From contig NZ_VLLB01000002.1 of assembly GCF_007830455.1 (NCBI RefSeq), positions 620,001 to 684,000 on the forward strand: a stretch of DNA of 64,000 nt. Reading direction: 5' to 3'. A program made the translations under genes and the position numbers. Within the stretch, counting starts at the first letter, position 1. The number at the start of each line of letters is the position of its first letter. Origin of the DNA: Pseudoduganella lurida (lineage in GTDB: Bacteria > Pseudomonadota > Gammaproteobacteria > Burkholderiales > Burkholderiaceae_D). Under the pieces are notes generated by a model. The model was not told the origin of the DNA. It searched no databases and saw nothing but the letters and a program-made list of their open reading frames with translations. This document shows positions 8,327-15,239 of this stretch, in pieces.

Positions 8327-10789
8327 ATGGCAGAGATGGCAGACAAGGCAGGCAAGGAAAGGACGGGCGGCGGCATCGCGCGGCGTGAATTCATCGTGGC
8401 CGCCGGCCTGGCGCTGGCGTTTCCGGGGCTGGCCGGTGCGCGGGCAGCCGTCACCTCGACCGCGGATCGCGAGGACCTGGCGCTGTGGTACGACCAGCCG
8501 GCCGGCCCGTGGGTCGAGGCCCTCCCCGTCGGCAATGGCCGCATCGGCGCGATGGTGTTCGGCCGTGTCGCCCAGGAGCGCCTGCAGCTGAACGAGGACA
8601 CGCTGTTTGCCGGCGGGCCGCACAACCCGAACAATCCCGCGATGCGCGCCGCGCTGCCGCGGGTGCGGGCGCTGATCGATGCGGGGCGCTACCAGGAAGC
8701 GTCCGACCTGGCCGAGCGCGACCTGCTGGGCAAGCCGGGCCGGCAGATGCCTTATGGCACGGCGGGCGACCTGCTGATCGATTTCGATGACGCCACCGCG
8801 CCTGCCACCTACCGGCGCAGCCTGGATCTCGACAGCGCGATCGCGACGACGCAACTCGGTAGCGCCTCGGTGCGCGAAGTTTTTGCCAGCACGGCGGACC
8901 AGGTGGTCGTCGCGCACTTCTCCTCCCCCGGCAAGACGTTCGGCTTCCAGGTCCGCTACCGCCATCCGGACAAGGCCACCTATGATTCCACGCGCCTGAC
9001 GGAACCCGTGACGCAGGCCGGCAAAGGCGGCGCCGCATGGGATCACCGGGAAGATGCCCGGGTGAGCCAGCGTCCTGCTTCCCTGTCCGTGCGCGGGGAT
9101 GGCGCAGGCTGTCTGCTGGTCGAAGGCCACAATATCGCCTCGTTCGGCATCGACGGCGCGCTGCGCTACGCGGTGCGCATCAAGGCAGTTGGCGATGGCG
9201 AGATCGTCGTCGACGGCGACCGCATCGAAGTGCGCAATGCCACGCAGGTGACGCTGCTCGTTGCGCTGGCCACCAGCTACGTGGACTTCCGGGATGTGAG
9301 CGGCGATCCGGTGGCCATCGTGCGGCGCCAGGTCGATGCGGCGGCGCGCAAGCCGTACGGCATGCTGAAGAACGATCACCTGGCCGCGCACCGGGCGCAG
9401 TTCCGCAACTTCGCGCTGCGTCTCGACATTCCGGCGCAGGACCGGCGCACGACCAAGGCCCGCATCCTCGATGTGGAGCGCGCGCCCGATCCGGCGATGG
9501 CCGCGCTGTACGTGCAGTATGCGCGCTACCTGTTGCTGTCCTGCTCCCGTCCCGGCAGCCAGCCCGCCAACCTGCAGGGCTTGTGGAACGAGGGGGTCAA
9601 TCCGCCGTGGGGATCGAAGTACACCATCAACATCAACACGGAGATGAACTACTGGCCGGCCGGTCCCGCCAACCTGGGCGTGTGCGTCGAGCCGCTGGTG
9701 CGGATGGTCGAGGACCTGGCCGTCAATGGCGCGGTCACGGCACGCGACGGCTACGGCGCGCGCGGCTGGGTCGCGCATCACAACACGGACCTGTGGCGCT
9801 CGACGGCGCCGATCGACGGCGCCAAGTATGGCATCTGGCCGATGGGCGGCGCGTGGCTGTGCATGTCGCTGTGGGATCACTACGAATACCATCCGGATGC
9901 GGCCTACCTGCGGCGCATCTATCCGCTCCTGAAGGGGGCCAGCCAGTTCTTCCTCGATACGCTGGTGGAGGATCCGCAGGGCCGCGGGCTCGTCACGTCG
10001 CCATCGCTGTCGCCGGAGAATGCGCACCGCCCCGGCGTGGCCCTCTGCGCGGGACCGGCGATGGACAGCCAGATCCTGCGCGACCTGTTTGCTGTCACGG
10101 CGCAGGCGCATGCGCTGCTGCTTGAGAAAGACAAGGAGTTCGTAGCCGCGCTGGAAAAGACGCGTGCCCGCCTGCCGGCAGACCGTATCGGCGCCCAGGG
10201 CCAGCTGCAGGAATGGCTCGACGACTGGGATGCGGCGGCGCCCGAGCAGCAGCACCGGCACGTGTCGCACCTGTATGCGATCTACCCGAGCTCGCAGCTC
10301 AATGTGCGCGACACGCCGGCGCTGATCGCGGCCGCGAAGCACACGCTGAACACGCGCGGCGACAAGTCCACCGGCTGGGCCACGGCGTGGCGCCTGTGCC
10401 TGTGGGCGCGCATGGGCGAAGGCGACCGCGCGCACGCGATCCTGCTCGGCCTGATGGGACCGGAGCGCAGCTATCCGAACCTGTTCGACGCACATCCGCC
10501 GTTCCAGATCGACGGCAACTTCGGCGGCGCGGCCGGCATCCTGGAGATGCTGGTGCAGTCATGGGGCGGCGAGATCCGGCTGCTGCCGGCATTGCCGTCG
10601 TCGTGGCGGGGCGGCGCCTTGCGCGGCGTGCGGGCGCGCGGTGGTGTCGAGATCGATATCGAATGGAAGGCCGGCCGCTTCACGCGTGCGGTGCTGCGCG
10701 GGCCGGCCGGCAAGGTCGTGCAGATCAGGGATGGCGCGCAGCTCGTCGCGCTGACGCTCGACGGCAACGGCCAGGCCATCTACCGCTGA
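8327..10789 (+). CDS. GH95 alpha-L-fucosidase, Tat-exported
   Basis: Product of 820 residues. The start ATG follows AAGGAGGAGAC. The N-terminus has a twin-arginine signal (ARREFIVAAGLALAFPGLAG), which predicts export folded to the periplasm. GH95 landmarks are LALWYDQPAGPWVEALPVGNGRIGAMVFG, LQLNEDTLFAGGPHNPNNP, LQGLWNEG.NPPWGSKYTININTEMNYWPAGPANLG, SLSPENAHRPG, HRHVSHLYAIYPS and FQIDGNFGGAAGILEM. Characterised GH95 enzymes remove terminal alpha-1,2-fucose, for example from xyloglucan side chains, and some act on alpha-L-galactose. It is not beside the xyloglucan cluster, but in Cellvibrio and Xanthomonas xyloglucan systems a GH95 acts with GH31 and GH35. The linkage to that pathway here is inference. 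Confidence 0.92.
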   Translation: MAEMADKAGKERTGGGIARREFIVAAGLALAFPGLAGARAAVTSTADREDLALWYDQPAGPWVEALPVGNGRIGAMVFGRVAQERLQLNEDTLFAGGPHNPNNPAMRAALPRVRALIDAGRYQEASDLAERDLLGKPGRQMPYGTAGDLLIDFDDATAPATYRRSLDLDSAIATTQLGSASVREVFASTADQVVVAHFSSPGKTFGFQVRYRHPDKATYDSTRLTEPVTQAGKGGAAWDHREDARVSQRPASLSVRGDGAGCLLVEGHNIASFGIDGALRYAVRIKAVGDGEIVVDGDRIEVRNATQVTLLVALATSYVDFRDVSGDPVAIVRRQVDAAARKPYGMLKNDHLAAHRAQFRNFALRLDIPAQDRRTTKARILDVERAPDPAMAALYVQYARYLLLSCSRPGSQPANLQGLWNEGVNPPWGSKYTININTEMNYWPAGPANLGVCVEPLVRMVEDLAVNGAVTARDGYGARGWVAHHNTDLWRSTAPIDGAKYGIWPMGGAWLCMSLWDHYEYHPDAAYLRRIYPLLKGASQFFLDTLVEDPQGRGLVTSPSLSPENAHRPGVALCAGPAMDSQILRDLFAVTAQAHALLLEKDKEFVAALEKTRARLPADRIGAQGQLQEWLDDWDAAAPEQQHRHVSHLYAIYPSSQLNVRDTPALIAAAKHTLNTRGDKSTGWATAWRLCLWARMGEGDRAHAILLGLMGPERSYPNLFDAHPPFQIDGNFGGAAGILEMLVQSWGGEIRLLPALPSSWRGGALRGVRARGGVEIDIEWKAGRFTRAVLRGPAGKVVQIRDGAQLVALTLDGNGQAIYR

Positions 10790-10835
10790 GCCCGTGTCCA
10801 CCATGGGGTCAGACCCCGACATGGACACGAGCTGG
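10790..10835. repeat. GTGTCC...GGACAC palindromic repeat, copy A
   Basis: Outer arms CGTGTCCA (10793-10800) and TGGACACG (10822-10829) enclose an inner hairpin GGGGTC-A-GACCCC (10805-10817). It starts at the GH95 stop codon and lies between two convergent genes, so it probably ends transcription from both sides. It matches copy B at 11318 almost base for base, which marks a dispersed element rather than a chance hairpin. Confidence 0.85.
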
Positions 10836-10853
10836 GCCGTTGACCGACGATGG

Positions 10854-11237
10854 TCAGTGGCCGTGCTGCTCTTCGTAGGCGTCGGCTTCCGCCTTGTCCT
10901 TGTGGATGATGCCGTCCGGGTGCTCGGGTGGCGTGTACAGCGTGTACAGGCGCAGCGGCTCGTCGCCCGTGTTGATCACGTTGTGCTGCGTGCCGGCCGG
11001 GATGACGACGGCCACACCATCTTCCAGCTGGTGCTCCTCGCCATCCAGGATCGCCTTGCCCTGCCCTGCTTCCACGCGGATGAACTGGTCGTGTCCCTCA
11101 TGCTTCTCCGCGCCGATCTCCTCGCCCGCCTGCAGCGTCATCACGACGAGCTGGCTGCGCTGCGTGGTGTACAGCACCTCGCGGAAGTAATCGTTGGACA
11201 GGGTCTTTTCTTCGATATTGATACTGAAACCGGACAT
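10854..11237 (-). CDS. Small cupin-domain protein
   Basis: A 127-residue single-cupin protein. Motif 1 is seen as VVMTLQAGEEIGAEKHEGHDQFIRVEAGQG and motif 2 as VVIPAGTQHNVINTGDEPLRLYTLYTPPEH, which supply metal-binding His/Glu residues. The start is clear: AAAGGAGC lies before ATG 11237. The C-terminus is acidic and His-bearing (AEADAYEEQHGH). It is probably a cytoplasmic metal-binding enzyme or sugar/stress-related cupin; the substrate is unknown. It is flanked on both sides by members of the same palindromic repeat and appears to be transcribed alone. Confidence 0.85.
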   Translation of the reverse strand: MSGFSINIEEKTLSNDYFREVLYTTQRSQLVVMTLQAGEEIGAEKHEGHDQFIRVEAGQGKAILDGEEHQLEDGVAVVIPAGTQHNVINTGDEPLRLYTLYTPPEHPDGIIHKDKAEADAYEEQHGH

Positions 11238-11317
11238 GATCGCTCCTTTGAATACGGTATGTCTTTTTACCATATCCGGCGGCATCGCGTCGGCGGCAGA
11301 AGGGAGAGCCACTGCCG

Positions 11318-11362
11318 AGCCCGTGTCCACCCTGGGGTCTGACCCCGACATGGACACGAGCT
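11318..11362. repeat. GTGTCC...GGACAC palindromic repeat, copy B
   Basis: Outer arms CGTGTCCA (11322-11329) and TGGACACG (11351-11358), inner hairpin GGGGTC-T-GACCCC (11334-11346). Nearly identical to copy A, with the central base swapped. It lies upstream of the cupin gene. Confidence 0.85.
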
Positions 11363-11379
11363 CGGCTGCAAATGCAGCT

Positions 11380-11428
11380 CAGTCCGTGTCCGAGTCGGGG
11401 TCTGCCCCCCAGGTGGACACGAGCTGGA
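11380..11428. repeat. GTGTCC...GGACAC palindromic repeat, copy C (diverged)
   Basis: Arms CCGTGTCC (11384-11391) and GGACACG (11415-11421) with an inner GGGG...CCCC pair (11397-11408). It sits 20 bases past the stop codon of the DUF2264 gene and could terminate that operon. The bases joining copies B and C (GGCTGCAAATGCAGCT) form another small hairpin, so B and C may be one compound element. Confidence 0.75.
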
Positions 11429-11447
11429 CCGTTGGTGCGGCGGCCGG

Positions 11448-12710
11448 TCAGTAATCGACCGCGTAGTCCTTGGCGAACTTCGCGCCGGAGAAGGCGCGCT
11501 TCTGCGTCCAGTCCTGGGCGGGCGACGTCCAGAAGCTGTCGGTGGCGGGCAGGCCGAGGGCGAGGAAGCCTTCGGAGGCGATGTACATGCTGCCGTTGTT
11601 CGAGTACCAGTCGCCCAGCTCCGGCTGGTGGCCGTTGAAGCCGATCGTCAGGTAGCCGTCCGCGTTGAAGTTCGACGGATTGGTCCAGATGGCGCGGTGC
11701 GCGGCGTCGAGGGCGGCGCGGACCTGGCCTTCGGGCAGCGATTTCGGCAGCTGCTTGCGCCAGGCCAGCAGCGCCAGCGGCTGGAACACGGCCGTGCGGT
11801 AGGTGAGCGAGCGGCCGATCGGCGGCCAGGTGCCCTGCGGCGAGATGAAGCGTTCCAGATGTTCACCGTAGCGCTGCATGCGCTTCATGGCCTGCGCCAG
11901 CAGCTGGTCCGGCTTGCCGTTCCAGAACACGCCCTTCTTCTCGGCCAGCACTTCCAGGATCTCCACCAGCATCGGGTACATCACGTACGAGCAGTAGTAA
12001 TCGAAGTGGAACGACTCGCCGTCCTTGATCCAGCCGTCGCCCACGTACCACTCGTTGACCTTGCGGATCGCCACGTTCATGCGCATCGGGTCGTATTCCT
12101 CGCCGATGGACAGCAGCCACGCCTCGTTCATCGCGGCGAACAGCATCCAGTTGATGTACGGCGGCTCGATGCGGCGCAGCGACTTGATCTCGGCGATGAT
12201 GCGGCGTTTCGTGACCGCGTCGAGCGGCTCCCACAGCTGCTTCGGTGCGCGCATCAGCGCATTGGTGAAGTAGGCCGAATCGACCAGCGTCTGGCCGGGG
12301 CCCTTCCACAGCAGGTAGTCCGGGCTTTTCGGATCGACGGAATGCACATAGCTTTGCAGCGCAGCCTCGCGCAGGCGCTTGCGGGCGACGCCTTCCGGCG
12401 TGCCGTCATCGGGCAGCGCCAGCCACGGCGCCACGCCGGCGATCAGGCGGCCGAAGCATTCCAGGTAAGTGACGCCCTTGTCGCGGCCATCCCACGTTGG
12501 GCTCACTTCGAGCTGGAAGGTCTTCTTCAGCTGTCCCTTGGCCATGTTGAACAGCACCGGCTCGGCCATCCTGCGCATCAGCCCCAGCTGGAAGGCGCGG
12601 GCATCGCCCGGCGCGGCCACGGCATCGGCGCCACCCGCAACCGCATCGGCACCCAGCATCGCCGCCGGCGCCGCAGCGGCCAGCGTACGCATGAAATTAC
12701 GACGTTCCAT
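11448..12710 (-). CDS. DUF2264 protein, probable GH154-type beta-glucuronidase
   Basis: A 420-residue exported protein with a basic MERRNFMRTLAAAAPAAML leader. The body fits DUF2264, an (alpha/alpha)-barrel family: VSPTWDGRDKGVTYLECFGRLIAGVAPWLAL, YINWMLFAAMNEAWLL, DGWIKDGESFHFDYYCSYVMYPML, SPQGTWPPIGRSLTYRTA and DWYSNNGSMYIASEGFLALGLP. From memory, DUF2264 proteins include the beta-glucuronidases placed in GH154 that remove glucuronate from arabinogalactan side chains; this equation should be confirmed. It is the last gene of an operon with GH105 (2 bp before it), a BNR_4 protein and a TonB receptor. This suggests it acts on acidic caps of imported oligosaccharides. Confidence 0.75.
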   Translation of the reverse strand: MERRNFMRTLAAAAPAAMLGADAVAGGADAVAAPGDARAFQLGLMRRMAEPVLFNMAKGQLKKTFQLEVSPTWDGRDKGVTYLECFGRLIAGVAPWLALPDDGTPEGVARKRLREAALQSYVHSVDPKSPDYLLWKGPGQTLVDSAYFTNALMRAPKQLWEPLDAVTKRRIIAEIKSLRRIEPPYINWMLFAAMNEAWLLSIGEEYDPMRMNVAIRKVNEWYVGDGWIKDGESFHFDYYCSYVMYPMLVEILEVLAEKKGVFWNGKPDQLLAQAMKRMQRYGEHLERFISPQGTWPPIGRSLTYRTAVFQPLALLAWRKQLPKSLPEGQVRAALDAAHRAIWTNPSNFNADGYLTIGFNGHQPELGDWYSNNGSMYIASEGFLALGLPATDSFWTSPAQDWTQKRAFSGAKFAKDYAVDY

Positions 12711-12711
12711 C

Positions 12712-13899
12712 TCAGTTTCCTTTATCGATCAGGCGCACGTATTCGGCGCCGGCCAGCAGGAAGGCGCCCACGCCGAAGTGCGCGGTCGAGTTCTTGTCCA
12801 CCACCTGGCCGGGGATGGCGCGGTCGCCGATCGGCTGCACGTAGCCCAGGCGGCCATCCGGCTGCACGGCCACCGTCGTCAGGTACTGCCAGCCGCGCTG
12901 CGCCACCGGCAGGTACTCGGCACGGTCCAGCAGGCCGCTGTTCACGCCCCACAGGAAGCCGTAGGTGAAGAAGGCGGTGCCGCTGGTTTCCGGGCCGGGC
13001 GTGTGGGCCGGGTCGATCAGGCTGCGCGTCCAGTAGCCTTCGGCCTGCTGCGAGCGCTTCAGGGCCACGGCCATGTCGCGGAAGTCCTGCACGTATTCGG
13101 CGCGGTATGGATCGTCCTTCGGCAGTTCTTCCAGCACGCGGGCCAGCGCGGCGAACACCCAGCCGTCGCCGCGCGACCAGAAGTCCTTCTTGCCGTTCGA
13201 GCTCTTGTGCTGCGGGTAGACGTAGCGCGCGTCGCGGTAGAACAGCTTCTCCTCGCGGTCGTACATGATCGTTTTCGAATACGCGTAGTACTCGTGCATC
13301 TTGGCCAGGTACTGCTTGTTGCCGGTGATGTTGTACAGCTTCGTCATCACGGGCATGGCCATGTACAGGCCGTCCGCCCACCACCAGTAATCCTTGTTGG
13401 GAGTACCCATCTGGTATTCCATCACCTCGCGTGCGCGGGCGATCTTGGCCGGATTCGGATCGAGCTTGTACAGCTCCGCATAGACCTGGAAGCTGGTCTG
13501 CCAGTCGCCGAACAGCACGTGGTCTTCCGTCTCGCCATAGGTGTACTTCCACTTCGACTTGTCGGTCGAGCGGGCACCGATCCAGCGGTTGTGCTCGGCC
13601 CAGTCCTTCGTGTAGCGCAGCGCCGCTTCGTCGCGGGTGACCTTGTAGGCCTCGATGTTGCCCGTGTGGTAGGTGGCCACGTTCCAGAACGCCCACTCCT
13701 TCGAAGGCGTGGTCTTCTGCCAGTAGGTGTTCACCTTGTTCATGGCGGCGATGACTTCCGCGCGGCCGGCCTTCGCTGCCGGCTTGCCGGCAACCGGTGC
13801 GGCCTGCGGGGCGCCGCCTTGCGCCGTCGTCGTGTCGGTGGCGCAGCCGGCCAGCGCACAGGCGGCGGCCACGATGCCGCAGATGATCCGTCGTTTCAT
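12712..13899 (-). CDS. GH105 unsaturated glucuronyl/galacturonyl hydrolase, lipoprotein
   Basis: A 395-residue lipoprotein (lipobox LAGC, Cys19). GH105 enzymes hydrate and release 4,5-unsaturated uronic acids left at the non-reducing end by polysaccharide lyases. Visible are an (alpha/alpha)6 barrel, the catalytic aspartate in YWWWADGLYMAMPV (Asp176), FWSRGDGWVFAALARVLEELP, YWTRSLIDP and TSGTAFFTYGFLWGVNSGLL. The start ATG overlaps the upstream stop (ATGA), and AAGGA is present, so translation is probably coupled to the BNR_4 gene. Acting on unsaturated rhamnogalacturonan or unsaturated GlcA from arabinogalactan are both possible; the neighbours favour the latter. Confidence 0.9.
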   Translation of the reverse strand: MKRRIICGIVAAACALAGCATDTTTAQGGAPQAAPVAGKPAAKAGRAEVIAAMNKVNTYWQKTTPSKEWAFWNVATYHTGNIEAYKVTRDEAALRYTKDWAEHNRWIGARSTDKSKWKYTYGETEDHVLFGDWQTSFQVYAELYKLDPNPAKIARAREVMEYQMGTPNKDYWWWADGLYMAMPVMTKLYNITGNKQYLAKMHEYYAYSKTIMYDREEKLFYRDARYVYPQHKSSNGKKDFWSRGDGWVFAALARVLEELPKDDPYRAEYVQDFRDMAVALKRSQQAEGYWTRSLIDPAHTPGPETSGTAFFTYGFLWGVNSGLLDRAEYLPVAQRGWQYLTTVAVQPDGRLGYVQPIGDRAIPGQVVDKNSTAHFGVGAFLLAGAEYVRLIDKGN

Positions 13900-15239
13900 T
13901 GTTGATCCTTGTCTTTTGCGGGTTGCCATTCGAGCACGCGCACCATCGAGGGTGCGCCGTGCGCCAGTCCTTCTCCGTCCGCCTGCCGCACGGCCTGCAC
14001 GAACAGGTGCAGTTCGCCCGCGCCGCGCCAGCGGTCCATGTCGATATTCGGTTCCCACGCGCCCACGCCATCGGCGGTCAGGTCGCGCACGGCCCAGGTG
14101 CCGCGTGCCAGGTCCACGCTGGCGGCCGATACGCGGCTGCCCCGTTCCTCGTCGCGGAACACCAGCAGCGCCTTGTCGCCCTTTGCATCGACGACCAGCT
14201 GCGGCCGCGCCACGGGAATCGCCTTGGTGCCGCCGCCGCTCAGCGAGAACGGCGTGCGCCGGAACGGCAGGTCCAGCGTCTGCCAGCCCTGCCCCGTCCA
14301 GTGCACGATGCGGTACTGCGGCACCGTCTCGCCGGCCTTGCGCCAGTAGGTGGCGATGTACGGCCGCCCGGCACCGTCCGCCGCCATCGATGTCTGGTTG
14401 ATCAGCTCACTGCCCTGGGGGATGCGCGCCGCGTAGTCGGCGGTCGATGCCACGACCGGCAGCGCCAGGCGCCGGCCGCGGCTGTCCTCCCACGTCAGGC
14501 CGCCATCGCGCGAGCGCGCATAGGCGATGTCGTGGTTGCTGGCCACGTCCGGCGATTCGCGCCAGGTCCAGGAGAGATGGATGGTGCCCGATGCGTCGAC
14601 GACGGTCTGCCAGTAGGCGCTGCGCTTGCCCTCGCCGCCCAGCACATTGTCGTGCAGGCGCGTCCACTGGCCGGACACGGGATCGCGGCGGTTCAGCACC
14701 AGGTTGCCCCGGCCCGAGCCGCCGTCGCGGTACAGGAACAGCATGGCGCCATCGGCCAGCCGGTGGAATTCGGGATAGGAGACGGAGCCTTCGTCCTTGC
14801 CCGTCATCGGCTCCGCGGCGCGCAGCGTGATGGCATGCGGCGCGGTGCCGCGGGCGTAATGCAGGGGGTTGTTGTGGTGGTCCCAGGCCACGTGCAGCAC
14901 GCCGGCACCGTCGATGCCGATGCTGATGGCGTTGTGCGCGTCCTTCACGTTGCCCGTGTACTGGGTGGGCGACAGCTCCCAGTCCGTCGTACCGAGCTTT
15001 CTCCGGCCCAGCACCACGCGCCCTTCGGCATCGTAGTAGGCGATGAACTGCATGCCGCCGTCCGAGACCAGCGCATTGCGCCGGAAGACGACGGTGTTGA
15101 CGGAATTGTCGGCCCAGCCCGGGCCGACATCCACCAGCTTGACGTCCCCGGGCTGCGAACTGCCAGCCTGGTGCGCGCAGCCTGCGGCGGCCAGCAGCAT
15201 CGCCGCCGCCGCAGTCAGTGTCAGGAAGGTTCCCCGCAT
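13896..15239 (-). CDS. BNR_4 seven-bladed propeller enzyme (GH145/ulvan-lyase-like), lipoprotein
   Basis: A 447-residue lipoprotein (AAAGC, Cys21) of the BNR_4 propeller group. Blades are visible as repeated Trp/Asp motifs: GVLHVAWDHHNNPLHYARG, YPEFHRLADGAMLFLYRDGGSGRGNLVLNR, DIAYARSRDGGLTWED, RPYIATYWRKAG. The HH.NPLHYA block is typical of BNR_4 members that carry an active-site histidine. Known relatives include ulvan lyases (PL24/PL25) and the GH145 alpha-L-rhamnosidase that cleaves Rha-alpha-1,4-GlcA on arabinogalactan. The operon (TonB receptor, GH105, DUF2264) fits a Rha-GlcA cap hydrolase or lyase. Which chemistry applies cannot be read by eye. Its start overlaps the receptor stop by one base (TAATG). 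Confidence 0.75.
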   Translation of the reverse strand: MRGTFLTLTAAAAMLLAAAGCAHQAGSSQPGDVKLVDVGPGWADNSVNTVVFRRNALVSDGGMQFIAYYDAEGRVVLGRRKLGTTDWELSPTQYTGNVKDAHNAISIGIDGAGVLHVAWDHHNNPLHYARGTAPHAITLRAAEPMTGKDEGSVSYPEFHRLADGAMLFLYRDGGSGRGNLVLNRRDPVSGQWTRLHDNVLGGEGKRSAYWQTVVDASGTIHLSWTWRESPDVASNHDIAYARSRDGGLTWEDSRGRRLALPVVASTADYAARIPQGSELINQTSMAADGAGRPYIATYWRKAGETVPQYRIVHWTGQGWQTLDLPFRRTPFSLSGGGTKAIPVARPQLVVDAKGDKALLVFRDEERGSRVSAASVDLARGTWAVRDLTADGVGAWEPNIDMDRWRGAGELHLFVQAVRQADGEGLAHGAPSMVRVLEWQPAKDKDQQ

